Positions 22,690-33,874 of a stretch of DNA of 64,000 nucleotides are shown piece by piece. Position 1 is the stretch's first letter. Every line of letters starts with the position of its first letter. This DNA is from Taxawa tesnikishii (nom. ined.). Taxonomy: Eukaryota > Ascomycota > Dothideomycetes > Dothideales. The notes beneath the pieces were generated by a model. That model saw nothing but the letters and a program-made list of their open reading frames with translations. It was not told where the DNA came from and ran no database searches. A program made the translations under genes and the position numbers. The stretch lies in assembly GCA_030247885.1 (NCBI GenBank), contig JAPDRO010000021.1, positions 62,001-126,000 of the forward strand, in the 5' to 3' direction.

Positions 22690-23658
22690 TTCTAAAGAAT
22701 GAACGGTCGCCGGGACCTGGTTGTTTAGAGTACGGCTGATACTTACATGATATCGCAATGGTTATATGTACTCGTGGCTACTTGTGCGCGGTACATAGAC
22801 ACGATAATTGGCGGTATCTGCCCAGACTCGAGCTTCCCCTGAACCCCATTTAGCTGGTTTCATGCTGAACGATCAAGCAAGATGCGAGCCTGGGCATATG
22901 TATACATGATTCCGCCCGGCTTCGCTTAAATAGCTAAGACTGGATCGAGTGCGTGCTGCGCTGAGTGTCGAGTTCGTCACGCAGGAAATCTGTTCTTCAC
23001 TGGAGTAGTCTCTTCTGTATTGGAAGATGAGGAAGACCAAAGCAAGGGGGAAGTTATTCTAGGCCGAGCGCGGATCTTCCCGGTAAGCGAGTTGAGCCTT
23101 TCAAAAGCGGAACCTACTCTTTCACTTGACTTTGACTTGATTTCTGTACTCCGGAAGTATTGGATGGTTACGAATTCTTACGGTAGGTCTAGTGATTCGA
23201 CCATTCAAGGCTATCGAGCACTCATCTCTTCTATAGTCATGTGTTGACGAGATGCCTTTTACTCTTCGTGGTTAGTCCTGCGAGGCTTGCGGATTGATGC
23301 AGGGCCGGAGATGATGTGCTGCAGTGCAGTGCGACGAGCTTCGAGAGCGTGTATAATCGCTTGCCTTTTAAGAGCAAAAGATAGCAGTTGGTAGACTCCA
23401 TGACTAGTTTATAAATTCATTTATCGCTGTATACTCTATATCTGTGTTTATAAAATGTATGTTTGAGTCTGTGCTCGTCGTAACCTCTAAGACAAGCGTC
23501 ATCCGACCAAAGGGACCTTCATCACATGCGCACACCGGCTGCCTGATCTGTACATAACACACGATCCACTACAGCGTTCGAGGACTATACAAGAATCGAG
23601 AGTATCGTCCGAGACGCTCACGATGCTGCGGTAATACACTTGCGGTATTCGACAACCA
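22690..23658. other. Intergenic region upstream of RAV1
   Basis: No supported gene. It is A/T-richer towards 23380-23460, and the motif GCTGCAGTGCAGTGC at about 23318-23333 is a reverse-complement relative of the CTGCA repeat in the RAV1 intron. Confidence 0.4.
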
Positions 23659-26600
23659 ATGCAGGCAATTCTCCCAGGAAAGCCACAGGCGCAGCTTCAA
23701 GCCGTCTCTACCGGTCTATGGGAGGGCCAGCTTGTGGTCGCCTACGTCTCCGGCACAGCACTTGTCATCCTCAATGGCTCAGACTCGCTTCTCCAAACCA
23801 TTTACAACGATGAATCCGCTTCGGACGGCCTTCAAACTGTCGCCTACGATGAGCGAACGGGCAAGATAGCAGCTGCCTCCACCTACAACATCTACATCTA
23901 CGTACTGCGAGAGGAGATCAAGGGACAACTGCAGTGGACGCTAGAGCTCACACTTCACTTGCCGGACAAGAACGACCATGTTCGAACGCTATCTTGGGGC
24001 GTGGATGAAGAACTACTCGTCGGATCTGCGAACCTCGCCCTTTTCTCAACCCACGTACCCAGCACACCTGGATCGCCTAGAGCATCTTCAGCCACACCCG
24101 ATGGTCTGCAGCCCATCTGGTCTAGAGCTCTAGCTTCGCCCGTCACACATGCTGCGACATCGCCTTCTGCTTCGCTCGTAGCTACATGCGCTGTTTACCA
24201 TCGCCTGGTTAAGATCTGGCGGAGACTGTCGTTCGAGTCTCCGCTTTTCGACTATGCGTACCTCAGGCACCCTGCCGTGGTCACTCATCTGGAGTGGCGA
24301 AGAGTCGGACATGAAGAGGGCGGAGTGGGCGAAGAGGAAGTCCTGTACACTATTTGCGCGGATGGGAAGTTCAGGGTTTGGAAGACGGGGAGCCGCATGG
24401 AATCGAGATACTCTCCCTTGAAGCCGAGATCGATATGCTCGCGGCCATACAACCAAGAGACCCAAAGAATACTGCAGGGCCGACGAGGAGATATGCTTTC
24501 GTCGTGCCAGCACACGTTTTCACGGCAGCTGTCTATGGGAGCGTAGAAAGCGGAAAGGGGGACGGTAAGCGAAACAAACACGCGCTGGAGCATTTGAATT
24601 TGGTCGCAGGCCGGAACCCGGAAGTTGTTGTGGTGCTGGACAACCAGGGCCAGATGAGCGCATGGGGGCTGGAGAATGTGGCTTGCAAGAGACGGAACAG
24701 TGGGATCGGCAGCACGCATGCGTTTCATGTCGCACAGATTGAGGGATTGTCGCTGGGTCTGGAGGAGGCGTTTGAAGGCATGGAGGACAACGTTTGGATG
24801 CTGAGTCTGCCCTCGTCCAGAACGGATGGAGTAATTTCACTGCTGGCGCACCATTTCGACGGGAGAATACAATGGTGGGACGGCAGGGTCCAAGATCTCT
24901 TCACTTCAGCAAAGAAGTCGAGAATCCACAAAGCGGCAACGTGGACGGGACACTCTGCTGCTATCAAGAAAGTCATTCGAACAGCAAGTGGCAAGGCTCT
25001 CATTTCCCGCACACAGGACAACGAAGCAGTTGTTTGGACACAGACCCGTACGGGCACTGCACACGCTTTGCGGCGCAAGAGCAAGCTCAACCTAGGTGAG
25101 CACATACATCGCACCTGCCTCCTCGAAGGCGGTGATTTTGTCGTTTTTCTGCATCATGAGAGCATCAGTCTGTGGGACACGCGTCAGCGTGATGCCACTG
25201 AGATCGCTAGATGCGAGTATCAGATCAGAGGCAAGCCGTTGTGTCTGTTGGTATTGCCAGAAACAGACGCTCATGACGGTCTAATCCATCTTGCTACTAT
25301 CAGCGCAGAGATGAAAGGCATCGTATGGGAGATCAGCCGGCCGCCTGTGAGTGGTGCGCCCCAACAAAACGGCCAAATCAGGAGATCACCTATGCGGCAA
25401 TTCTGCACGTTCGATCTCGGCGACGGGACAGACATGGCTTACTTCCTGCCGGTCGATCCGGCCGGCAAGTCCCCTGTCGTACGTGGTTTCCTGGATAGCT
25501 TCGCTCAGGATGTGGCCATCTCGTACACCACGACTGGCCTGCTTCAGACATGGACTGCAAAGGTCAACCCCGAAAACAACGCCGTCGATTGGCTAGTCAC
25601 TTCAGCAATCGAGACGGGCATCAAGGGACCGTCTCTCGGTAGCGGAACCTCTATCAGGCGAGCGGCACTTGTCGATCAGGACAGGACCAACCTCACCATT
25701 TGGGATACTAAAGGTGCGAGGCTGGACTACGAGGAGACGTTTACCGGACAACAAATACAAGATCTTGATTGGGCTTCTACGCCCGACGATCAATCAATCC
25801 TGGCCGTCGGTTTCACGCACGGTGTTCGCATCTACACCCAGCTACGATACGACTACGTCGACGAGCGACCATCTTGGGCGTGCATCAAGCAGGTCAGCAT
25901 CAGAGACCTGACGCCCCATCCCATTGGCGACTCGGTCTGGTTTGGCAGCGGGAACCTTGTCATTGGCGCTGGCAATCAGCTGTTCCTCGCTTCAGACACC
26001 GTTGATCTGAGCAAAGAGCTGCCTCCAGATCTCAGGATGTCTGCACCACACCAATTAGAGACCCGCATACATGACGTTGTGCGCAGGTTGAATGGCCCGC
26101 TGCCAGTTTTCCATCCTCAATTTATCTCACAGTGCATCTTGGCAGGAAAAACTGCGCTGGCACAGCGGATATTGGTCACACTGTACAAGACGTTGAAGTT
26201 CTACACGGAAGGCGACGAACTGGATTCTTTCCAGGGCATCTCTATTGATGAGTTTTCGTCGGATACGGAGGTATGTGCTGCACTGCACTGCACTGCACTG
26301 CTATCTCATAACTGACTGATTCCGTAACAGTCTATGCTCAACGCCAACGGCACGAGTTCACTGCAGAATTCGATGCAAAAGTCCTACAGCTCCATGGCAG
26401 TCGATGAAGAGCCCACGACAGTCACTGAAGAGGTGGCGAATTCGCTAGCGACACTGCTGACGGAAAAGTCAGTGCCTCAGCTTTCCAGCCGCGAACAGCT
26501 GAGTTTGGCGGATGTCGTTGAATGTGTCAGCACAGTAGAAAAACACCGCCGATCTGTCGACGACAATGCTACTCGTTTCCTCCTCTTCTGGCGCGCTCGT

Positions 26601-28015
26601 ATATTGCGCTCGCATCAATCGGCTACTGGGACACCCAAGGCTGCGCCATCTGCCGCTATCTCCTGGAGGGAGATCATGTGGGCGTACCACAGCAGTTCCC
26701 AAGACATTCTGGTCGACCTCATTTCGCGGCACCACAAGGGCAGGCTCGAGTGGCCGCAAGCCAGAGACGCAGGCGTCTTCATGTGGCTGACAGACCGTGA
26801 GGCTTTAACAGCGCAATTCGAGGTTGTTGCACGAAATGCATACACGGCTACGGAACTTAAAAATCCAGTCGATTGCTCCCTTTACTATCTCGCGCTTCGC
26901 AAGAAGGCCGTACTGCTGGGTCTGTGGCGTATGGCGACTTGGTCGAAGGAGCAAGCGGCGACCATGCGGCTTCTACGCAATGACTTCACAGACCCAAGGT
27001 GGAAGACGGCGGCGGCGAAAAATGCTTACGCGCTCATGGGAAGACGCCGCTTCGAGTACGCTGCGGCGTTCTTCCTGCTAGCTGATGACCTACCTTCCGC
27101 CATCGGCATTCTTAGCAACCAGCTCGGCGACATGCAACTCGCCGTAGCCGTAGCCAGAGTCTACGGCGGCGATGACAGTCCCGCACTGAAGAATTTCCTG
27201 TTGAACAGAGTCCTCCCCATCGCCGCACGCGAGGGCAACAGATGGCAGATGTCGTGGGCTTACTGGCTCATGGGCGAGCGCTCTCTGGCCGTGCGCGCGC
27301 TCGTTAGTCCGCTGCACACTCTGCTCATCCCTCCCGGACCGCCGCCCGAGTCGCTACGCGCCAAGAGTTTCCTCAATGACGACTTCGCGCTCGTGGTACT
27401 GTATCGACAACTCCGCGAGAAGAGTTTACAGACGCTGAAGGGTGCCCTGATGATCAGCGGACAAGAGGAGTGGGATTTCATCATCAAGACCGCGGCACTG
27501 TTGCGTCGCATGGGCTGCGATATCCTCGCCTTGGATCTCGTCCGGAACTGGGAGTTTTTGCAGCAACAACCGGCTCCGCCACCTGCCAAGGCGGCAGGGA
27601 CAGCAGCGGACCAGGAAGAGGAGGAAAGGAAACGCTCGGCGAGCTCGCGAGTCCGTACAGGGAACCCAAGAATGCACTTGATGGCTTCGACGGGGTTGTC
27701 GATCCGAGGAAATTGCTTAGGAGGAGAAGCAGTCTCGTCGTCGCTGACTTACCAAGGCCGCACTCGGATGCGCATGCGATGAAGACGCCGGATGTCAAGC
27801 CCGCGGCCTCGATTCTGGATGCTTGGGGTATGGACGACGCACCGAAGGCTGAGAAGGTGGGAACGTCGGCTGTCGACAAAGTCGCGGAAGCGAAGAGGAA
27901 AGTGGAGGAGATGAAGAGGAAGAAGGCGGAGAAGGAGATGAGTGAGAAGAAGCCGCCGCCTACGCAGTTTAAGGAGCCGGATCCGAATTCGCTGTTGGAT
28001 TCGTTTGGCTTCTGA
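23659..28015 (+). CDS. RAV1: RAVE complex subunit Rav1 (V-ATPase assembly), two apparent frameshifts
   Basis: Rav1 is the scaffold of the RAVE complex (with Rav2 and Skp1) that rejoins V1 to Vo of the vacuolar ATPase in the cytosol. The start at 23659 gives MQAILPGKPQAQLQAVSTGLW, the family's signature N terminus. WD40-type propeller repeats cover about residues 1-700 (TLSWGVDEELLVGSANLALF, TWTGHSAAIKKVIRTASGKAL). The Rav1 C-terminal domain follows (ALRKKAVLLGLWRMATWSKEQ, RRFEYAAAFFLLADDLPSAI, LKNFLLNRVLPIAAREGN), then an LLRRRSSLVV segment and a charged coiled tail ending LLDSFGF. One 60-bp intron lies at 26271-26330. The frame breaks at the G run 24387-24390 and the A run 27625-27627, each by one missing base. 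With these the spliced length is 1433 codons, close to the family size. Confidence 0.9.
26278..26300 (+). repeat. CTGCA microsatellite inside the RAV1 intron
   Basis: Four complete CTGCA units plus CTG, starting seven bases after the 5' splice site of the 60-bp intron. It occupies over a third of the intron, leaving just enough room for the branch point (CTGAC) and acceptor. Confidence 0.9.
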
Positions 28016-28259
28016 TCGCGTGGATTTTTGGGGTTTGTTGCATTGACTCGGGTTAACCAGCGAGGCGTTCTTGGGCCTACGTTGTGGCGTAGAAACGGTG
28101 ATTAGGGCTCGCAACGTGTTACGCGTTGGACGCGCGGCAGTTCCAGGTATCCTATCTTATCTATATTCCATCAATACCTGCTTGCTCGCTAACCTCCATC
28201 TGCTTCCACTCCAAACCCCACCTCTTTCCTGTGTTGTCGTTTGACCTTCAGCCGTCAGG

Positions 28260-30050
28260 ATGAGAGCCTTGCCGCCCTCGCCCATCTGGCTCCTGGCCCC
28301 CTTCCTCGCTCTCACTACCTCGGAACCTATTTCCCTCGTTCCCCGTGGAAATGAGTCCTCTTCGCCAGCGCCAGCAACGCCGAGTTCAAATCCAAATCAT
28401 ATCTTCAACGCCATTCACAGCTCCATGCGCCAATGGGGCAGTTCGTTGAACCACAATGGCATGTCGGCGTTCCTGGCGACGGTCCCGGAAGGCGTGCAGC
28501 TGTACCACGGCACCAGCAACTCTGAGCCTGTCGAGGGGATGGAGTGGCTTGCGTTCGAGCCTGAGCATGCCCTACTCTTTGCCCGGCCGAGAGGTCCTCC
28601 GCCTGGCCGTGAACCGCCGGGTCATGGTTCCGGCCCCGACGATACCCACGGCGGGGTCCGCCGCCCGGACCGTGGATGGAGAAGGGCCAACGGAAGGGAA
28701 GAGGGAAGAGGCTGCCGCCACCAGGTTTGGAGCATGGTCCTCCCAGGCGAGGAAACAAGGCCGATGCATGGGAGCGTTTCAACTCGGGTCCGCAATCGCA
28801 TCTCGCCGGCCCCGGGCCCCACGAGCATCATGACCGCGACGAAGAGGGAGAAGAAGGCTACTTGCACACCTACACGACGGCTCACGCGCTCCGCCTGCTC
28901 TATCTCGACGGCCAGTCCGCTGCAAAGTCGGACAAGGGCACCCTGGATCTGCAAGACCGCGTCCTGAATGCGAATAGCAGCGCCGCTTACCTTTCCCCAA
29001 AGAACATGATGGAGAAGGGCGCCGCAGCGGTCCCATGGGCGAGTTTGAGCGCGCGTCGGCGCTGTGTGCTGCCGCGGAGAAGGAGTGGAACGGACGTATC
29101 GACGGCGTGTTGAGAATGGAGGGCGGGTTCGAGATCATTCTTTGCGAGTTCAAGGACCATCTGAGGGTCGAGAGCATCAAACAAGTGGAGAAGGGGAGCG
29201 ATGGAGGACCCGGAGGACCGGGTGGGAGCGACGATGACCATTTCGATTACTACCGCGCTGTTGCGGCGAGGTATGATGGTATTGGAGGCGGGCGTGTGAG
29301 GCTGAATTACGAGGACATGGTCACCGCCTTCGCGGACCCGGAGCTGCTGGAGTGGGATGCGAAGGGCTTTCCGAGGATCACCACCCGCAACGCAACAGCG
29401 GTGCACGGCTTCCGCGACCGGATCGCGCGGATGATAACGCAGGGCAACAGCAGCCCGGACAGCAGCAGCGATCGAGTCGACACAGACTGGCAAGCGGTGA
29501 CAGATCTCATCGTGTCGCGCTACGCCGACCGCATCGAGTACCTGACCTCGGGCTCTCTGACGGACCTCAGCGCGCTAAAGGCGGAAGCAGCACGCGCTCT
29601 CCGCCCTTTCATCGACTTCGGCGCCCGCGACCCCGACCGCGAGCTTCACCGCTGCGCGACGCAGTTCCTGTCCCCTCTTCGCAGGATCCCGTCCTCTCCT
29701 CACCCTCCCTCGTCACCACACGACGCCGTTGCCTACCGTGCCGTCCAGGACGTCTCCGCCGCCGTCTGTGCCGCCCTGTCCTCCGTCTCCACGGCACAAA
29801 GCTACCGCGACGCGTTGTCGACGCTCCGAGAACTGAAATCGAATCTCGCGTGGACGAGCTGGAAAAGTGCGGCGCGTGTGGCCCGCGAGAGGTCTGTTTC
29901 GTACCCATCTGGCCGGCGGGCACGAGGGAGGATTGGGAGAGGCCGAGGTGTAAGAGTGATGTTGGAGGTGGATTTGGGAGGGGTGATGGGGAGAGGTATT
30001 GGGATGGGCCGGGTGGGCCCAAGAGATCCGATGAGAAGGAGGGCCGCTGA
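28260..30050 (+). CDS. Conserved secreted fungal protein of unknown function, three apparent frameshifts
   Basis: A signal peptide (MRALPPSPIWLLAPFLALTT) starts a family I recognise only as conserved in Pezizomycotina. Landmarks in order: SSMRQWGSSLNHNGMSAFLA, VPEGVQLYHGT, EGMEWLAFEPEHALLFARP, a proline/glycine/charged variable segment, LHTYTTAHALRLLYLDGQSA, GRIDGVLRMEGGFEIILCEF, FDYYRAVAARYDGIGGGRV, YADRIEYLTSGSL, and a cysteine-rich end CGACGPREVCFVPIWPAG. These landmarks lie in three successive frames. The breaks fall at about 28653-28656 (G run), 29029-29030 (GG) and 29863-29866 (A run). With one base added at each, the gene is 598 codons and every landmark is collinear. The YHGT and ARP elements recall ADP-ribosyltransferase-like folds only superficially, so I do not assign a function. 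Confidence 0.72.
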
Positions 30051-31430
30051 TGATGATTTTTAGAAGGGATTTTTTTCTGTTCATCTGCGACTTGCGTGCG
30101 GGATCTGATGACGGGTGTGTGTAGCCATTCACGTGGTTCTCTGGGATTGACGCGCCGTGTCCAAGACGGTGCTTTCGATGCCGACTCCTAGCCCCGTATA
30201 GGCTCGTAGGAAGGGTAGGCGGCGAGAGGTATGCAAGTGAGGTCCCACTCTCTGCATGTCTCTCGTCGAGAGCGAGAAGTAAGAAGCGAGATTCATCCTC
30301 CTCGCAGCTTCGTTTTCGCGAGTATTCTCCCGCCTATACGCAAAAAGACGAGTACGCTTGGAGGACATTAGCAGGCTAGCCTCACCGCTTCGATTAGCGC
30401 GGTTAGTTACTGCAGGTATATCAATAAATCCCTCTCACGCATTGGTTCCTGGAAAATCCGACCCACAACAACGAAGTATCCGCGTGAGTTCGACTGGTCT
30501 CTGAAGCTGTTCAATATCTTTGCGGAAGAGTAAGAGGCCCCCAATGGTTGTATCAGCTCGAGCTGGTTCTCAAAGGGGAGGCACGGTTGGTTTGGGAGCG
30601 TCCGCCTACACTCTCGAGCCCCAACGGAGTCACAAGGGCCCACGCCAGGACGATCGAGTGTGGACTCTGCTCTCTGTGTCGAAGAGAGAGGAAAGGAAAG
30701 GAGAGGAGAGCGAGGCAAACAGGTGGGAACTGGTATACATCCCTACTGAAACCAGACTGACATCAGCGGTGAGAGAACCAAGTCGTGAATGAATGTTCTA
30801 GCCAGGACAGAGCGAACATACTGGCGGAGAAAAGTCCGATTCCTTCGGATCAGAACGCTTCAGCGAGGACGATTCAGCGAGAACGATGCACGAAAACGCG
30901 TTACTTGTATCATGGCAGGAATAACTCGTCATGGCCGCCTGACTCACCGCTCGTGCTAGTCCAGTTGCCGAAGAACACGAGCACCTCCCTTCTGTCTTGC
31001 TCATTCTTGCCCACGGCCATACAAGTCAATGGGATCCGAAGCAGCAGCCCCATCTCAGACGATGAAGCGAGCTCGGGAAAGCACGAATGGGCCCTCTACT
31101 AACTGCCATCAATTTCGAAGCTGGTGGTCGAAAGGGGTAAAAATGCAACAATCCAAGAAAATCGAGAGTCTCGGTTTTGCATAACCTGCAGTAACCCAGT
31201 ATATCGGAAAAACGCGAAGAAAAAGGGTTTCATAGATCATATCCCACCCCGTCATACATCTCACTCTCTCACACATCTTCAAAACGCATCATGCGCGCTG
31301 TAACCCGCGGAACATCATATGTCCATCCAGCACTTCCCATATGGCAATCAAACCATCCTATCGTCTCTCTCCTTTCCTTTCCTTCCCTAATCAAGCCACT
31401 CCCCTACTTCCACAACCCCCACCTTCACCT
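30051..31430. other. Intergenic region between convergent genes
   Basis: 3' flanks of the secreted protein and of the aminotransferase. Purine-rich runs (GGAAAGGAAAGGAGAGGAG at about 30689-30708) and pyrimidine-rich tracts near 31370-31430 occur. Open frames here have no motifs. I call no gene. Confidence 0.45.
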
Positions 31431-33215
31431 TCACCGAAACTCATCCATGAATTTCCGATGAAAGTCCGCAATCCTGCCCACCCACTCGGTGCCGGGCGCC
31501 AAGAAAGTCGTCCTGAAATGCAACGTCCCCTCCTTCTGACCGAAGCCGCTCCCGGGGACGAGACACACGCCCGTCGCATCCAGCAACCGGAGACAGTAAA
31601 AGTCGTCCGGGTTCTTGCCCTCCTGCTTCGCCTTCTCGATCGCTTTCTGGGGCAGGGTGATGCTGGGGAAGAGGTACATGGCGCCCTTGGGGGACTGGCA
31701 CGTGACGCCTTCCATGTCGCGAAAGGCGTCGTAGAGGGCGTTTGCGCGCTCCTGGAGTCCCTTGTAGATGCCCATGTACTCCTTGTGGTAGAGTTCGTAG
31801 CTCGGGTCGCCCTCGCGTGGCGGGTTGACCATGAGTTCGACCATGCATTGGCCGACGACGGGCGGGCACAACTGGATCGATACGAATTTGTAGATTTGGC
31901 CGACGACCTGTGGTGGGGCGTGGTCAGCTCTGGGTTCGCTCCGTAGATCCATTTCTATGGATGTTTGGGGGGGAGTGGGAAAGAAAGGACATACCTCTGG
32001 GTCAAAGTTCACGAGCTCGTAGTATCCACCTCTGTGTCCGCACTCGCCGACCATACCCTTGCTCACGCTGTGCAAGCTGGCGAGCTCAATGTCGTCGAAT
32101 TTGCCGTCCTTGTTCTTCTCGCTCTTCTGCAGATCCCTCAGACCCTTCTTGAAGCTGATGAACTCGCCTTCGAAGATGTTGGTCTGGTACACCTCATCCG
32201 CTACGACGACCAGTCCCTCCTCGGCCGCCAGCTCGAGCACGGCTTCGATGTCGGCCTTCTTGAGCGATGCGCCGGTGGGGTTGCCCGGGTTGATGATGAC
32301 GATAGCACGTACGTCGGTGCCGTCCTTCTGCGCCTTCTTCAGCGCGGCGCGGATGTCATCGATGTTGGTGCCCCATGCGCTGTCCTCCTCCAGGTAGTAC
32401 GGCACGCAGCGCGCGTTGAGGATGCTCAGAGTGGCCGTGTAGAGGGGGTACTGCGGGATAGGCACAAGCACGCCAGTCTTGTCGGAGGAGCAGATGATGT
32501 GCAGAAGAGCATTGACACCGGCGGAGGCACCGTTTGAGAGGTAGATGAGCTCGGGGTCGGCCGGGTATCCGTCCCTCCGCTCGATGAATTCGGCTACGCT
32601 CTGCTTGATCCCCGGAGCACCGCTGGAGGCAGAGTATGCGCCCACGCTCTTGACATCCTTGAGCAACTTCTTTGCCTTGGTGATGACGTCCGGCTTGTAG
32701 CCCAGCGCGCCCGTCAACACATCCTCGTGATCCAGCAGCAGCGGGTTCTCGAGAATGCTGGCAACCTGGCGAAAGAAGGTGAGTGGCTTCTGGTCTAGCT
32801 GCTGCGGGTTGCCGATGTTGGCGCTTATGACCTGGTCGAAGGGCAGGGAGGTGTCGCCTTTGGCGAGCTGGGCGCGGTACTTTTCGCTCTTGATGGCCAG
32901 CTCACCGCGCACGGCGTACTCGGCCACTTTGACGTGCGGGTTCACATTGTCGATGCTAAGGCTCTTCCGCGACGGTGTGGAGGACATGGTGCGCTTCTGG
33001 AGGAACGAGGGGAGCGGAAGATTTCCCAAGGGTCCGAGGGGCATGGTGGGAGAGACGAGGGGCTTGTGAGATAGCGCGGAAGTTGAGGTCGAAATGTATA
33101 CCGATCTCGTTCTCGTTCCAGATTTCAGTGGGGACGGTCGGGCAGCAGAGTCGGCGATGCAGCGGAGCGCGCGCGAACTCCATTTATTGCTACTGGTAGC
33201 TCTCATGACCCTCAT
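31431..33215 (-). CDS. ALT1: Alanine aminotransferase (PLP-dependent), probably mitochondrial
   Basis: Interconverts alanine + 2-oxoglutarate with pyruvate + glutamate. Two exons: 33215-31995 and 31907-31431, with an 87-bp intron after NFDPE; the intron is a multiple of three without a stop, so only homology and the GTATGT...CACAG sites reveal it. Motifs: SANIGNPQQLDQKPLTFFRQ, GAYSASSGAPGIKQSVAEFI, YLSNGASAGVNALLHI, VIINPGNPTGASL, VVVADEVYQTNIF, and the PLP lysine in LHSVSKGMVGECGHRGGY. Starting at 33215 gives a 565-residue protein whose first ~75 residues are Arg/Ser-rich (MRVMRATSSNKWSSRALR), a mitochondrial presequence. An in-frame ATG at 32987 (MSSTPSRKSLSIDNVNPHVK) would give a 489-residue cytosolic form matching the family core. 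No frame breaks. Confidence 0.93.
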   Translation of the reverse strand: MRVMRATSSNKWSSRALRCIADSAARPSPLKSGTRTRSVYISTSTSALSHKPLVSPTMPLGPLGNLPLPSFLQKRTMSSTPSRKSLSIDNVNPHVKVAEYAVRGELAIKSEKYRAQLAKGDTSLPFDQVISANIGNPQQLDQKPLTFFRQVASILENPLLLDHEDVLTGALGYKPDVITKAKKLLKDVKSVGAYSASSGAPGIKQSVAEFIERRDGYPADPELIYLSNGASAGVNALLHIICSSDKTGVLVPIPQYPLYTATLSILNARCVPYYLEEDSAWGTNIDDIRAALKKAQKDGTDVRAIVIINPGNPTGASLKKADIEAVLELAAEEGLVVVADEVYQTNIFEGEFISFKKGLRDLQKSEKNKDGKFDDIELASLHSVSKGMVGECGHRGGYYELVNFDPEVCPFFPTPPQTSIEMDLRSEPRADHAPPQVVGQIYKFVSIQLCPPVVGQCMVELMVNPPREGDPSYELYHKEYMGIYKGLQERANALYDAFRDMEGVTCQSPKGAMYLFPSITLPQKAIEKAKQEGKNPDDFYCLRLLDATGVCLVPGSGFGQKEGTLHFRTTFLAPGTEWVGRIADFHRKFMDEFR

Positions 33216-33874
33216 GGCGCCAAACACTGGTTCAGCGGTCCCCGCCGATATGGGCCCGCTGCTTCCGTTTCCTTCCTTGGCCTTGGGTGTGGGCTGCACC
33301 CTCTGTACGTCTCCGTGACGAATGGATACTCTCGTTGTTGATTGTTGCTTGTTGCCAAAAGGAAACAACCGTCTGACGGAATGTTGGATAAGAGCTGCGA
33401 TAAGGGACGAGTGTGCGAATCATCACCTGGTCGGCACATCAAATACATGTCGGCGACCAAGAGATTGTGGCTTGCAGCAATCCCCCTGCCCGCGTGCCGT
33501 ACACATCACATGGACACAGACCTCACACGACAACATCACTGGAGAATTCAAACACATCTGGGCCGCAGTTGCGCAGTAAAACCCCTCGCATATGAGAGGG
33601 ATGGAGGGAGGGACTGTTTGAGGATCCGCCTGCCTTTTCGTGCTTGCGCAGGGGCTTCGGTTCGAGAGCCTGCGATCAAAGCCACCATAATCTAAGATGA
33701 TGGGGAAAGAAAGAAAAACACCACTCTCGCAGAAGCCAAGTTGACTAAACAGAACACTATAGCCATGTTTTGCGATACGGGAGCTGTCGACTGCGTGGTC
33801 TTGCTGCCACGATTATCATTACTATCTCATCTAAATGCTACATCCAGTTTCACTCGCCACTCTCCAGCCCAATG
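33216..33874. other. Intergenic region upstream of ALT1
   Basis: Contains the aminotransferase promoter and the 3' flank of the transporter gene. The open frame continuing upstream from the aminotransferase to 33368 has no ATG and is not called. No other gene is supported. Confidence 0.45.
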
